Of a stretch of DNA of 64,000 nucleotides, positions 43,607 to 52,957 are shown piece by piece; position 1 is the stretch's first letter; each line of letters starts with the position of its first letter. Under the pieces are notes generated by a model. The model worked only from the letters and a program-made list of their open reading frames with translations. It made no database searches and had not been told where the DNA came from. Made by a program: the position numbers and the translations under genes. Source of the stretch: Cognatundibacterium aquatile (lineage in GTDB: Bacteria > Pseudomonadota > Gammaproteobacteria > Burkholderiales > Burkholderiaceae_D); NCBI RefSeq assembly GCF_014699135.1, contig NZ_JACOFT010000003.1, forward strand, positions 620,001 through 684,000, read 5' to 3'.

Positions 43607-45610
43607 ATGATTTCATCTCTCCAGCCAGCAATAATCACTAAGATGGCAAGCGCAATTCGTGCCTTGTCTATGGATGCAGTACAAAAAGCCAATTCCGGTC
43701 ATCCGGGCGCGCCTATGGGCATGGCAGATATTGCTGTGGCATTGTGGAAAGGCCACTACCGTCATAATCCATCGAATCCGCAATGGATTAACCGCGACCG
43801 TTTTGTGCTGTCGAATGGACATGGTTCGATGCTGCATTACTCCTTGCTGCATCTGACAGGCTACGACCTGTCTATGGATGAAATTAAAAATTTCCGTCAA
43901 CTGCATTCGAAAACAGCAGGACACCCAGAGGTGCATGTCACGCCAGGCGTGGAAACCACTACCGGCCCGTTGGGACAAGGCATTACCAATGCAGTCGGTA
44001 TGGCACTGGCTGAAAAATTATTGGCAGCCGAATTCAATCAGGGCGATCTGAAGATTGTCGATCATTACACTTACGCTTTTATGGGCGACGGCTGCCTGAT
44101 GGAAGGCATTTCGCACGAAGCATGCTCTCTGGCGGGCACGCTGCAACTGAATAAATTGATCGCATTCTGGGATGACAATGGCATTTCGATTGATGGTCAC
44201 GTAGAAGGCTGGTTCACCGACGATACGCCAAAACGTTTTGAAGCGTATGGCTGGAATGTTATTCGTGCGATTGATGGTCACGATGCAAAAGCGGTGGATG
44301 CGGCGATTGCATCCGCAAAAACATCGGCCAAACCAACGCTGATCTGCTGCAAAACCGTGATCGGTAAAGGCTCGCCGAACATGGAAGGCACGCACAATGT
44401 GCACGGCGCAGCGTTGGGCGATAAAGAAATTGCTGCAGTACGCGCTCATATTGGTTGGGAGTACGCGCCATTTGAAATTCCTGAAGACGTTTACGCCGCT
44501 TGGGATGCGAAAGCAGACGGCGCCAAAGCTGAAGCTGACTGGAATGCACAATTCACTGCTTACACCGCACAATTCCCGCAAAAAGCAGCTGAACTGACAC
44601 GCCGAATGAAGGGTGATTTGCCAGCGAATTTTGATGATGTCGTGGCAAATGCCATCGCCGCCTGCGTCGAGAAAAAAGAAAATATCGCTACCCGCAAAGC
44701 CAGCCAGAACGCGATTCAGGCCTTTGCCCCATCGCTGCCAGAATTCCTCGGCGGCTCTGCCGATCTGACCGGTTCTAATCTGACTAACTGGAAAGAATGC
44801 GTCGCGGTACGTGGCAATCAGGCTGGTAATCACATCAACTATGGTGTGCGCGAATTCGGTATGAGCGCGATCATGAACGGTATCGCTTTGCATGGCGGCT
44901 ACATTCCTTTTGGCGCGACTTTCCTGACTTTCTCAGATTACAGCCGCAATGCGATCCGCATGGCAGCGTTAATGAAAATCCGCACGCTGTTTGTATTCAC
45001 GCATGATTCTATCGGTCTCGGTGAAGATGGCCCTACCCATCAATCTGTCGAACACGTTTCCAGTATGCGTTTGATCCCGAATCTGGATAACTGGCGTCCG
45101 TGTGATACCGTGGAATCTGCTGCTGCCTGGGCGCATGCGGTTAAACGTAACGACGGCCCATCGACCTTGATTTTCTCGCGTCAAAACTTGCCGTATCAGG
45201 AACGTACAGCACAACAGATCGCTGACATTCAGCGTGGTGGCTATGTTCTGCAAGATGCAGCAGATGCGAAAGCGGTGCTGATCGCAACCGGTTCTGAAAT
45301 CGAGCTGGCCGTTAAATCCGCAGCCGCATTGGCAGAACAGGGTATCGCAGTGCGCGTGGTGTCCATGCCCTCGACTGATGTATTCGATCGTCAGGATGCT
45401 GCGTACAAAACTGCGGTGTTGGGCAAGGGTTTGCCACGCATTGCGATTGAAGCTGGCGTAACGGACTTCTGGTACAAATATGTTGGTCTGGAAGGTGCTG
45501 TCGTCGGTATCGACACGTTTGGCGAATCCGCTCCGGCAGGTGTCTTGTTTAAGTATTTTGGCTTTACAGTTGAAAATGTGGTCGCCAAGGTCAAGGCGAC
45601 GCTGGCTTGA
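43607..45610 (+). CDS. tkt: transketolase
   Basis: A 667-residue thiamine-diphosphate enzyme of the pentose phosphate (and Calvin-type) pathways that moves two-carbon ketol units. The N-terminal part has [19 protein letters not shown] and [14 protein letters not shown]; the ThDP motif is [23 protein letters not shown]; the pyrimidine domain has [20 protein letters not shown]. Length is typical (about 663). ATG at 43607 has only a weak ribosome binding site. The next gene begins as its stop ends, and gapA follows, so tkt-GNAT-gapA may form a central-metabolism unit. Confidence 0.96.
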   Translation: MISSLQPAIITKMASAIRALSMDAVQKANSGHPGAPMGMADIAVALWKGHYRHNPSNPQWINRDRFVLSNGHGSMLHYSLLHLTGYDLSMDEIKNFRQLHSKTAGHPEVHVTPGVETTTGPLGQGITNAVGMALAEKLLAAEFNQGDLKIVDHYTYAFMGDGCLMEGISHEACSLAGTLQLNKLIAFWDDNGISIDGHVEGWFTDDTPKRFEAYGWNVIRAIDGHDAKAVDAAIASAKTSAKPTLICCKTVIGKGSPNMEGTHNVHGAALGDKEIAAVRAHIGWEYAPFEIPEDVYAAWDAKADGAKAEADWNAQFTAYTAQFPQKAAELTRRMKGDLPANFDDVVANAIAACVEKKENIATRKASQNAIQAFAPSLPEFLGGSADLTGSNLTNWKECVAVRGNQAGNHINYGVREFGMSAIMNGIALHGGYIPFGATFLTFSDYSRNAIRMAALMKIRTLFVFTHDSIGLGEDGPTHQSVEHVSSMRLIPNLDNWRPCDTVESAAAWAHAVKRNDGPSTLIFSRQNLPYQERTAQQIADIQRGGYVLQDAADAKAVLIATGSEIELAVKSAAALAEQGIAVRVVSMPSTDVFDRQDAAYKTAVLGKGLPRIAIEAGVTDFWYKYVGLEGAVVGIDTFGESAPAGVLFKYFGFTVENVVAKVKATLA

Positions 45611-45615
45611 GTACG

Positions 45616-46224
45616 ATGACAGATTTAGTTGACAGCACTGTGAGCCTTATCAAAGAAGTCAGTCTGCGTCGTGCTACTGTGGCAGACGCAGAAGCAATCG
45701 CCGCCGTGCGTGTGGAAAGCTGGCAAACCACCTACCGCGGCATGATTCCGGATACGTATCTGGATCAGATGCGTATTGAGGATAGCTTCCTGCATTGGAA
45801 GCAGATATTGGAAGCCTTGCCTGCTGCAGGTGACCGCGTTTGCGTGTACGTTGCTGAAAGCGAAGGACACATTATCGGATTCGCGTCTGGTATGTTGTTG
45901 CCAGAGCCTAAGTTGGGAATGCGCGCAGAATTGACTGCAATTTATCTGCGTCCGGTCTGGCAGCGTTCTGGCATTGGTCGTCGTCTGCTGCAAAAGGTCG
46001 CCCGTACATTGCAAGCGCAGGGCGCTGATAATTTGCTGGTCTGGGTGATTTCAGGAAATGCCATTGCCCGCAATTTTTACGAAGATCTGGGTGCTACTTT
46101 ACTGCATGAACAGGCATTTACCTGGGATGGCATCGATTTGAAAGAAGTCGGTTACGGCTGGCGCGATTTATCGGTGCTGATGGCATCGGTGAACGCGATG
46201 CCGACATCGAGTGCAGTACACTGA
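45616..46224 (+). CDS. GNAT N-acetyltransferase
   Basis: A 202-residue acetyltransferase with an Acetyltransf_1 core: SLRRATVADAEAIAAVRVESW, VYVAESEGHIIGFASGML, and the acetyl-CoA loop LRPVWQRSGIGRRLLQKVA. It is preceded by about 20 residues of unconserved lead. ATG at 45616 is used; a TTG at 45607 overlaps the tkt stop. The substrate is unknown. It lies between tkt and gapA, with 5 nt and 67 nt gaps, and may be co-transcribed with either. Such an insertion between two sugar-phosphate enzymes has no obvious functional meaning. Confidence 0.85.
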   Translation: MTDLVDSTVSLIKEVSLRRATVADAEAIAAVRVESWQTTYRGMIPDTYLDQMRIEDSFLHWKQILEALPAAGDRVCVYVAESEGHIIGFASGMLLPEPKLGMRAELTAIYLRPVWQRSGIGRRLLQKVARTLQAQGADNLLVWVISGNAIARNFYEDLGATLLHEQAFTWDGIDLKEVGYGWRDLSVLMASVNAMPTSSAVH

Positions 46225-46291
46225 GATTTTTGCAAAATAGTTTGATTTTTATTGTTCTTTTATTGTTGTTTAGTCCTTTGGAGATAAAACC

Positions 46292-47308
46292 ATGACGATT
46301 CGCGTCGCAATCAACGGCTATGGCCGTATCGGCCGCAACATCCTTCGCGCTCACTATGAAGGTGGTAAGTTCAAGAACGAGATCCAGATCGTCGCGATCA
46401 ACGACCTCGGTAATGCAGAATCCAATGCTCACCTGACACGCTATGACACAGCCCACGGCAAGTTCCCTGGCACCGTCGTGGTTGAAGGCGACTCCATGAT
46501 CGTCAATGGCGACAAAATCAAAGTATTTGCAGAGCGCAATCCTGCGAACATTCCTTGGGGTGAGCTGAATGTTGACGTCGTGCTGGAATGTACCGGTTTC
46601 TTCACAACCAAAGAAAAAGCCTCTGCCCATCTGGCTGGCGGTGCAAAGAAAGTCATCATCTCCGCACCTGGCGGTAAAGATGTTGATGCAACCGTTGTTT
46701 ATGGCGTGAACCATGGCGTGTTGAAATCCACAGACACTGTGATCTCCAATGCATCCTGCACAACGAATTGCCTCGCACCATTGGCAAAACCATTGAACGA
46801 CGCAATCGGTATCGAAAGTGGTTTGATGACAACCATCCATGCTTACACCAATGATCAGGTATTGACAGACGTGATGCATGAAGATCTGCGTCGTGCACGT
46901 TCTGCAACGATGAGCATGATTCCAACCAAAACAGGTGCAGCCGCTGCAGTTGGTTTGGTATTGCCAGAGTTGAACGGTAAATTGGATGGTTACGCAATGC
47001 GCGTTCCAACCATCAATGTTTCCGTGGTTGATCTGACTTTCATCGCAAAACGCGATACGACAGTAGAAGAAATCAATAAAGTATTGAAAGACGCATCCGA
47101 AGGCGCGTTGAAAGGTATCCTGGACTACAACAAAGCGCCGCTGGTGTCGGTTGACTTCAACCACAACCCTGCTTCTTCCACCTACGACGAAACATTGACG
47201 AAAGTGAATGGCGGCCGTTTGGTAAAAGTATCCAGCTGGTATGACAACGAGTGGGGCTTCTCCAACCGTATGCTCGACACGACTGTTGCACTGATGAGCG
47301 CAAAATAA
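46292..47308 (+). CDS. gapA: glyceraldehyde-3-phosphate dehydrogenase
   Basis: A 338-residue glycolytic dehydrogenase oxidising glyceraldehyde-3-phosphate with NAD and phosphate. The Rossmann start is [18 protein letters not shown], the active-site Cys lies in [17 protein letters not shown], and [13 protein letters not shown] closes the catalytic domain. Length is standard. GGAGATAAAACC precedes the ATG. Codon use is strongly biased to one codon per amino acid, as in highly expressed genes. A strong terminator follows directly. Confidence 0.96.
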   Translation: MTIRVAINGYGRIGRNILRAHYEGGKFKNEIQIVAINDLGNAESNAHLTRYDTAHGKFPGTVVVEGDSMIVNGDKIKVFAERNPANIPWGELNVDVVLECTGFFTTKEKASAHLAGGAKKVIISAPGGKDVDATVVYGVNHGVLKSTDTVISNASCTTNCLAPLAKPLNDAIGIESGLMTTIHAYTNDQVLTDVMHEDLRRARSATMSMIPTKTGAAAAVGLVLPELNGKLDGYAMRVPTINVSVVDLTFIAKRDTTVEEINKVLKDASEGALKGILDYNKAPLVSVDFNHNPASSTYDETLTKVNGGRLVKVSSWYDNEWGFSNRMLDTTVALMSAK

Positions 47309-47325
47309 TTCTGCGTTTTGATTTC

Positions 47326-47358
47326 AAAAAATACCCCGAACTTTCGGGGTATTTTTTT
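47326..47358 (+). terminator. intrinsic terminator of gapA
   Basis: ACCCCGAA and TTCGGGGT form an 8-bp stem with a 2-nt loop, preceded by A5 and followed by TATTTTTTT. Confidence 0.93.
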
Positions 47359-47487
47359 GTCCAACGAATTCAGAATACTTGAATTTGTCAAAGTTCAATG
47401 CAAGATGACAGGAGCAGTCTTGTGTAACTACTACCTACTCTGTAGAAATGCGACACATCACAGCAATCATTACATAACAGGAGCCGT

Positions 47488-48171
47488 ATGATGAAATTGA
47501 AGAAACTGTTTTCACAGAATAAAGGCTTTATCGTTTTCATGTTAGGGATGGCGCTGGTACGTGGTGCTCTTGCTGATTATTACCTTGTGCCGTCAAGCTC
47601 CATGTATCCAACCCTGCTTGAGGGTGACAGAGTGATTTGTGACCGCATCGCTTACGATATCAAGTTGCCTTTAACTGATGTCATTCTCAAGCATGTGTCT
47701 GATCCACAGCGTGGCGATGTCGTGACTTTTTCATCTCCGGAAGATGGTACACGGCTGGTGAAGCGCCTGATCGCAATCCCGGGCGATGTGGTTGAAATGC
47801 GTGACGAGCATTTACTAATTAACGGCCAGGCAGCCAATTATGAGCCGACAAAACTTGCAACTGCCGATCACCTTACACCACAACGCGAATATAGCGGGCT
47901 GCAGCAAGTATATAAAGAGCAGCTTGGCAGCCTCAATCATCACATCATTGTGATGCCTGAACGCGCATCTATGCGTAACTTTGGCCCGGTTCGCGTGCCT
48001 GACGGCGAGTATCTGATGCTTGGCGATAATCGTGATAACAGCAAAGATTCGCGCTACATCGGCTTTGTAAAACGTGAACTGATTACCGGCCAGGTGAAGC
48101 GTTTAATGTTTTCTCTGAATGGCGATGATTATTACTTGCCTCGTATCGAGCGATTTGGCGCAAAACTGTAG
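47488..48171 (+). CDS. lepB: signal peptidase I-like protein (short form)
   Basis: A 227-residue type I signal peptidase with one N-terminal TM segment (FIVFMLGMALVRGALADYYL) and a periplasmic catalytic domain. The Ser-Lys dyad is seen: Ser38 in PSSSMYPTL and Lys92 in RLVKRLIAIPGD, and the GDNRDNSKDSRY box is intact. It is shorter than the usual LepB of this group (about 290-320, two TM), so it is likely a second, accessory signal peptidase rather than the housekeeping enzyme normally beside lepA. Two ATG codons start the frame (47488, 47491) after CAGGAG. The downstream neighbour is a secreted Cache protein, which could be a substrate; that is only positional inference. Confidence 0.88.
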   Translation: MMKLKKLFSQNKGFIVFMLGMALVRGALADYYLVPSSSMYPTLLEGDRVICDRIAYDIKLPLTDVILKHVSDPQRGDVVTFSSPEDGTRLVKRLIAIPGDVVEMRDEHLLINGQAANYEPTKLATADHLTPQREYSGLQQVYKEQLGSLNHHIIVMPERASMRNFGPVRVPDGEYLMLGDNRDNSKDSRYIGFVKRELITGQVKRLMFSLNGDDYYLPRIERFGAKL

Positions 48172-48415
48172 AAAGAGGTCTGAAGTCTGGTATTGACTGT
48201 AATGCCAGATTTCCGGATTCACTGCTGACGTTGTGCGTTGGCTGTTCTTTTGGAAATGTATATTTTTGTGAAAACAATCAAAAGTACGACAGATTTATTG
48301 CGCTGCACAGTGACTAATACTGGACTGCAAGCAACAACTCATTAATCATTTGAACGGTAAGGCAACATAACAACCATGCATCGGCATCAGGTCGGGCGTC
48401 ATCAGGAGATAAGAC

Positions 48416-48874
48416 ATGAAATTAATGAGTAAGCTATTTTGGTTGGCCGTAATGGGCTTTTTTATGACCACAGCCATGGCAAAAGATGAGCGTGGCTCGA
48501 CGGCGGAGGCGCAGGCTTTGGTCAAAAAAGGAATTGCCCATATTAAAAAGGTTGGGAAAGAGAAAGCGTTTGCCGATTTTAATGATGCGTCCAACAAAGA
48601 TTTCCACGACCGGGATCTGTATCTGTTTGTCTACGATATGAACGGCATCAGTCTGTCACATGGCGCTAATCCAAAGATGATAGGCAAAAATTTGCTGGAT
48701 TTGAAGGTTGAGGGAAAACCGATTATCAAGGAAATGATTGCGGCTCTTAAAACGAAGAATGACGGCTGGATTGATTATCAGTGGCCGAATCCTGTAACCA
48801 AGGGCTTGGAAACAAAATCCAGTTATTTTGAAAAAAATGACGATTACTTTCTTGGATGCGGTGCGTATAAATAA
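48416..48874 (+). CDS. free-standing periplasmic single-Cache protein
   Basis: A 152-residue secreted protein. MKLMSKLFWLAVMGFFMTTAMA is a signal peptide with cleavage near AMA-KD. The mature part is a single Cache_2 domain: RDLYLFVYDMNGISLSHG, PKMIGKNLLDLKV, GWIDYQWPNPVTKGLETKSSYFEK and the closing LGCGAYK. It resembles the Cache domain of the histidine kinase at 20786-22150, but it lacks TM segments or signalling domains, so it may act as a soluble binding protein or decoy for small ligands. GGAGATAAGAC precedes the ATG. It is a single-gene unit ended by a terminator. Confidence 0.82.
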   Translation: MKLMSKLFWLAVMGFFMTTAMAKDERGSTAEAQALVKKGIAHIKKVGKEKAFADFNDASNKDFHDRDLYLFVYDMNGISLSHGANPKMIGKNLLDLKVEGKPIIKEMIAALKTKNDGWIDYQWPNPVTKGLETKSSYFEKNDDYFLGCGAYK

Positions 48875-48910
48875 GTCATAGCATCGGCGATTCTTCTGTT
48901 CGCCATCAAT

Positions 48911-48945
48911 AAAAAAACAGCGCTGGATCAGCGCTGTTTTTTTAT
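48911..48945. terminator. bidirectional intrinsic terminator
   Basis: CAGCGCT and AGCGCTG form a 7-bp stem with a 5-nt loop flanked by A7 and T7, between the converging Cache and IclR genes. Confidence 0.92.
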
Positions 48946-48980
48946 TCTATTGTTGTTCTTTAATGCTGATCTGACATTGC

Positions 48981-49760
48981 TCAGCGTGGACCTTTATATC
49001 CCAGCGCAGCAGAAATCTGGTGCGCAGTTTCCATTAAATTGTTTTTCCAGTCTTCTTGCAAACGATCGGCTGGTGCTGAAATCGACAGACCAGCGATCAT
49101 TTTTCCGCTGTCGTCGTGAATGCCGGCAGCCATGCAGCGCACACCCAATTCCAGTTCTTCGTTATCTTTGGCATAACCGGTTTGACGAACTTCTGCAAGT
49201 TCCTTTTCCAGTTTGGAAAGATCCGTAATGGAGTTTTTATTGTGGCCAGACAGCCCGGTACGTGTTGCGTAAGCCCGTATCGCTTTTGGCTCATCCAGGG
49301 ATAAAAATAATTTGCCGGTTGATGTCAGATGTAACGGCGCACGGCCGCCGATAGCTCTGACTACTTGCATGCCGGAGCGTTCAGAGAAAGCACGGTCGAT
49401 ATAAACGATATCATCCCCCTGACGGACAGAGAGATTGATAGTCTGATTGGTCTGCCGGTGCAGCGTGCGCATAAACTCAAGCGCGGTTTCACGCACGTTC
49501 AGATGACTTTTGACGATATTGCCAAGTTCAAGCAAACGCATACCTAACTGGTAATAACCTGTATCGGCGCGATCAACGAAGCGCGTTTTGACCAGATCGT
49601 TCAAAATCCGGTGAGCAGTAGACGGATGCAAGCCCGTTTCAGATGCCAGCTCTTTCAGGCTGACCGGATCTTGATAATGCGCAAGCGCATCAAGCAGAGA
49701 AACCATGCGTTCTATAACTTGTATGGAGGTTTTTTCTGAAGCTGGAGCGTCGTTTTTCAT
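48981..49760 (-). CDS. IclR-family transcriptional regulator
   Basis: A 259-residue regulator. The N-terminal winged helix reads VSLKELASETGLHPSTAHRILNDL; the C-terminal IclR effector domain has RQGDDIVYIDRAFSERSG, LHLTSTGKLFLS and a closing MAAGIHDDSGKMIAGLSIS. IclR proteins sense small organic acids or aromatics and control nearby catabolic genes, but no such operon is adjacent. ATG at 49760 (MKNDAPASEK) is chosen; an in-frame upstream ATG adds seven residues with no conserved content. It is divergent from dgkA, with a 316-nt intergenic region between start codons. Confidence 0.9.
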   Translation of the reverse strand: MKNDAPASEKTSIQVIERMVSLLDALAHYQDPVSLKELASETGLHPSTAHRILNDLVKTRFVDRADTGYYQLGMRLLELGNIVKSHLNVRETALEFMRTLHRQTNQTINLSVRQGDDIVYIDRAFSERSGMQVVRAIGGRAPLHLTSTGKLFLSLDEPKAIRAYATRTGLSGHNKNSITDLSKLEKELAEVRQTGYAKDNEELELGVRCMAAGIHDDSGKMIAGLSISAPADRLQEDWKNNLMETAHQISAALGYKGPR

Positions 49761-50076
49761 AATCTCGGTGGTGCAGTGCAATATTTAAGTTATACCACAA
49801 TGTGAAAAAATCGTCATTGACTCGACAATGAAAAGACAAGCTGAGCCGCAAATTTAGTAAAAAACGATGCAAATTCGCTGCAAACGATATGATTTGGGTG
49901 TCGAAAAAATAATCTTTTGGGCTTGAACAGGCTCGCATGTTTATTTCAAACCATGCCGCAGAAAAGTGATTTTCGTCATCATTTTGAAATGGAGTGTGAA
50001 GCTTTGTCATGTAAAATCCGGCGGCAAGGTGGGAGCCGGATATGGCTCCTCCGTTTTTTTCTCACAAGGGATAACG
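49761..50076. promoter_or_regulatory. iclR-dgkA divergent region with alternative hairpins in the dgkA leader
   Basis: This 316-nt gap has no gene. On the plus strand ATCCGGC (50016-50022) is exactly complementary to GCCGGAT (50035-50041), and GGAGCC (50032-50037) to GGCTCC (50044-50049); the two hairpins share bases and exclude each other. The second is followed by T7 (50054-50060), like an attenuator, 16 nt before the dgkA ATG. A TGTAAAAT box (50010-50017) could be a -10, in which case the first arm would not be transcribed. Regulation is a possibility, not shown. Confidence 0.4.
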
Positions 50077-50475
50077 ATGTCAGATCAGGAACAACCGATC
50101 AGCGAGTTCAAAAGTAAAAGTGGTTTGCGACGCATTTTTTCGGCATTTTTTTATTCGATTGATGGTTTTCGTTCAGCCTGGATCAACGAACATGCATTCC
50201 GTCAGGAATTGGTACTGGTTATTGTCGGCGTCATTGTCGCGTTGAATCTGCCAGTAACGGCAATTGAGAAATTGATGATGATTTCGGTGTTATTACTGAT
50301 ACTCGTTGTTGAATTATTGAATTCCGCCGTCGAAGCGGTGGTGGACAGGGTTTCCCTTGAGCGGCATACCTTGTCAAAAAATGCCAAGGATTTTGGCAGC
50401 GCCGCCGTATTACTGACATTTTTTATCGCAGTCGGTACCTGGGCTGTCATTTTAGTGAATCGCTTTTACCCATAA
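50077..50475 (+). CDS. dgkA: diacylglycerol kinase
   Basis: A 132-residue inner-membrane enzyme phosphorylating diacylglycerol to phosphatidic acid, recycling lipid released during envelope glycan synthesis. Three TM segments are visible after an N-terminal amphipathic stretch (RRIFSAFFYSIDGFRSAWINEHAFRQE). The catalytic motif VELLNSAVEAVVDRVS holds the conserved Glu and Asn. Start ATG at 50077 follows AAGGG; the open frame extends 37 codons further but runs through the leader hairpins. cobT starts 7 nt after the stop, so the two are transcribed together. Confidence 0.94.
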   Translation: MSDQEQPISEFKSKSGLRRIFSAFFYSIDGFRSAWINEHAFRQELVLVIVGVIVALNLPVTAIEKLMMISVLLLILVVELLNSAVEAVVDRVSLERHTLSKNAKDFGSAAVLLTFFIAVGTWAVILVNRFYP

Positions 50476-50482
50476 GAAAAAC

Positions 50483-51517
50483 ATGTTACCTACCATTTTA
50501 ACGACGAACGATGCCACGCTTGCCAGCACACTCAGCAATGCAATCAATAACAAAACCAAACCGTTGGGAAGTCTGGGGCGCCTTGAGCAACTGGCTTTAC
50601 AAATAGGCCTGATACAGCAAACCACGACACCGGTTTTGTATGACCCGGCCATTATTGTGTTTGCCGCCGATCACGGAGTTGTTGCAGAGGGAATTTCAGC
50701 CTTTCCGCAAGATGTCACCTGGCAGATGGTCGAAAATTTTCTCAGTGGCGGCGCGGCAATTAATGTGTTTGCCAGACAAAATAATATTGCGCTGCAGATT
50801 GTCGATGCGGGCGTGAATCATGAGTTTGGTGAGCGAAATGGTTTGATTCACCGTAAAGTCGCCTCTGGTACACGTAATTTTGCGCAGCGGCCAGCGATGA
50901 CACCGGAGCAATGTCAGCTGGCTATACAGAATGGGCGGGCACTGGTTGCAGCCTTATCCGGTAACGTGCTTGGCTTTGGCGAAATGGGTATCGGCAACAC
51001 AACGGCCGCTGCAGCGTTGATGCATAAACTGACCGCGCTGCCGGTAGCCGATTGTGTGGGGGCGGGTACTGGATTATCTGCTGACGGCATACGGCATAAA
51101 CAAAAGGTCATTGAAGCTGGTGTTGCACTGCATGCAGGTGTAAATGAACCTCTTGACGTCTTAGCTTGTTTTGGTGGCTTCGAAATTGCGACGATGGCCG
51201 GAGCCATGCTGGAAGCAGCTGCACGCCGTAAGGTCTTGCTGATCGATGGGTTCATTGTCAGCAGCGCTTTGCTCGTCGCGGCACGATTGCAACCGGATAT
51301 TCTCGATTACTGTGTGTTTTCACATCAATCTGACGAAAGTGGTCATGCTCGCCTACTGGCTGCGCTGGAGGTTAATCCTGTACTGAAACTCGATCTGCGT
51401 TTAGGCGAGGGCACCGGTGCGGCGCTGGTCTATCCTATGGTGCAGGCCGCGGTTAACTTCCTGAATCAGATGGCGACATTTGGTTCCGCGCAAGTCAGTG
51501 AAAAGAGTGCTGGCTGA
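50483..51517 (+). CDS. cobT: nicotinate-nucleotide--dimethylbenzimidazole phosphoribosyltransferase
   Basis: A 344-residue CobT that makes alpha-ribazole phosphate from nicotinate mononucleotide and dimethylbenzimidazole for the lower ligand of cobalamin. Hallmarks are NNKTKPLGSLGRLEQLALQIG, the ADHGVVAEGISAFPQDVTWQM block, GFGEMGIGNTTAAAAL and CVGAGTGLSADGIRHKQ. Length is standard (E. coli 359). It lies 7 nt behind dgkA and its stop overlaps the cobS start by one base (TGATG), so cobT-cobS are coupled. No cobalamin riboswitch was found upstream of this sub-operon. Confidence 0.96.
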   Translation: MLPTILTTNDATLASTLSNAINNKTKPLGSLGRLEQLALQIGLIQQTTTPVLYDPAIIVFAADHGVVAEGISAFPQDVTWQMVENFLSGGAAINVFARQNNIALQIVDAGVNHEFGERNGLIHRKVASGTRNFAQRPAMTPEQCQLAIQNGRALVAALSGNVLGFGEMGIGNTTAAAALMHKLTALPVADCVGAGTGLSADGIRHKQKVIEAGVALHAGVNEPLDVLACFGGFEIATMAGAMLEAAARRKVLLIDGFIVSSALLVAARLQPDILDYCVFSHQSDESGHARLLAALEVNPVLKLDLRLGEGTGAALVYPMVQAAVNFLNQMATFGSAQVSEKSAG

Positions 51518-52317
51518 TGACGCTGTTAGGACAGCAAGTGCTGCATCAGTTGCGCTTGTTTTTTATTGCGCTGCAGTTTTTTACGCGCATTCCTATTCCG
51601 GGCTGGGTGGGCTTTGATCCTGCCTGGCTGCACCAAGCTTCGCGTTATTTTCCTGCGGTCGGTTGGGTAGTTGGTGCGGTTGCGGCCAGTACCTATGCGA
51701 TTGCATCGTTGTGGTGGCCAGCCGCTGTCGCGATACTGATGTCCATGGTGGCAAGTATTTTATTGACAGGTGCATTTCACGAAGACGGGTTTGCCGACGT
51801 CTGCGATGGGTTTGGCGGTGGGACGACACCGGTACGGGTGCTGGAGATCATGAAAGACTCACGCATAGGCGCGTATGGTGCGATTGGCATGTGTCTGATG
51901 TTGTTGTGTAAATTTATCGTGCTGGTGAGCTTGCCGACAGTGCTGGTCTTACCTTCCTTGCTGTTGGCACATCCATTGTCGCGCTTATTTTCCTGCAGTC
52001 TGATCTGGCTGCTCAGTTACGCGAGACAGGAAGGGAAGGCGAAACCGCTGGCGCAACAGATGACGTCGAATGAGTTCGGTATCGCTTGTCTCACAGTCTT
52101 GTTGCCCGCAGGAGTTATCTTGCTGTGGCAACCTTTGATGATAGATCGTCTGTTACCTGCGCTGGTTTTAATGCTGCTGGCGAGTTTCTGGCTTGCACGC
52201 GTATTTTTCAAAAAAATCGGCGGATATACCGGCGATTGTCTGGGGGCAGTGCAACAACTGTCGGAACTTGCGTTTTATCTTGGTGTACTGGCACGCGTTG
52301 TCAGTGCAAATCCTTAG
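51517..52317 (+). CDS. cobS: adenosylcobinamide-GDP ribazoletransferase
   Basis: A 266-residue membrane enzyme joining adenosylcobinamide-GDP to alpha-ribazole to give adenosylcobalamin. Several TM segments are visible. The conserved acidic motif HEDGFADVCDGFGGG and the GAYGAIGMCLMLLCKF segment are present. The N-terminal LRLFFIALQFFTRIPIP is typical of CobS. It overlaps cobT by one base and is followed 21 nt later by cobC. Confidence 0.94.
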   Translation: MTLLGQQVLHQLRLFFIALQFFTRIPIPGWVGFDPAWLHQASRYFPAVGWVVGAVAASTYAIASLWWPAAVAILMSMVASILLTGAFHEDGFADVCDGFGGGTTPVRVLEIMKDSRIGAYGAIGMCLMLLCKFIVLVSLPTVLVLPSLLLAHPLSRLFSCSLIWLLSYARQEGKAKPLAQQMTSNEFGIACLTVLLPAGVILLWQPLMIDRLLPALVLMLLASFWLARVFFKKIGGYTGDCLGAVQQLSELAFYLGVLARVVSANP

Positions 52318-52338
52318 CCTCGTGAGAATGTGGACGCG

Positions 52339-52884
52339 ATGCTTTTGCATCTGATACGTCATACAAGACCCATCATCGCGCCTGGTATTTGTTACGGCCA
52401 GTCAGATGTTGCTGTTACTTCATCGGACTGCATGTCTCTGGCTGCCAGTTTAAAACCACGCTGGTCAGCACATGTGCCCGTATATTCCAGTCCTTTGCAA
52501 CGTTGCACACGGTTGGCAGACTTGTTGCATCCGACACCGCTTATAGATCCTCGTATCATGGAGCTGAATTTCGGTCATTGGGAAATGCAGGCGTGGGAAC
52601 AGATTTCCCGTTCAGAAGTTGATGCCTGGGCTGCTGATGTCGTTCATTATCGTCCCGGGCAACAGGAAAACCTTGTGCAGATGGCTGAGAGGGTGAGTGC
52701 GTTTCTGGGCGATTTATATGCGACAGCGGAGCCGGAGGCGGTGATAGTTTGCCACGCTGGCGTCATTAAAATGATTGCCGCGTGGGAGAATGGTCTTGGA
52801 AGTGTCGGCATCGCGCAACGGGCGGCGCAGAGTAACGATGAATTTTCATATGGTTGTTGCATTGATATTAATATTGTCATGTAG
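52339..52884 (+). CDS. cobC: alpha-ribazole phosphatase, histidine phosphatase family
   Basis: A 181-residue histidine phosphatase. The phospho-His motif is LIRHTRPIIAPGICYGQ, with a second-part His in VIVCHAGVIKMI and YSSPLQRC. Position directly after cobT and cobS supports the CobC role, removing phosphate from alpha-ribazole-5'-phosphate or from cobalamin phosphate, rather than a general phosphoglycerate mutase. ATG at 52339 is used; an in-frame GTG at 52330 is possible. Length fits CobC of related bacteria (about 190-200). Confidence 0.85.
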   Translation: MLLHLIRHTRPIIAPGICYGQSDVAVTSSDCMSLAASLKPRWSAHVPVYSSPLQRCTRLADLLHPTPLIDPRIMELNFGHWEMQAWEQISRSEVDAWAADVVHYRPGQQENLVQMAERVSAFLGDLYATAEPEAVIVCHAGVIKMIAAWENGLGSVGIAQRAAQSNDEFSYGCCIDINIVM

Positions 52885-52957
52885 GATATGAGGGTTGGTT
52901 TTCCGTTCTGAGCTAAGTGCGGAAACCTATGGCGCGCTAACCGGTGACATTATTCTC

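Noticed and set aside
44018-44893. Long minus-strand open frame inside tkt
   Set aside because: Antisense shadow of tkt; composition is not protein-like and it shares no start signals.
46118-47164. Long open frame of 348 codons on the minus strand across gapA
   Set aside because: It is a shadow of the strongly codon-biased gapA gene; the protein is Cys/His/Phe-rich with no family sense and no ribosome binding site.
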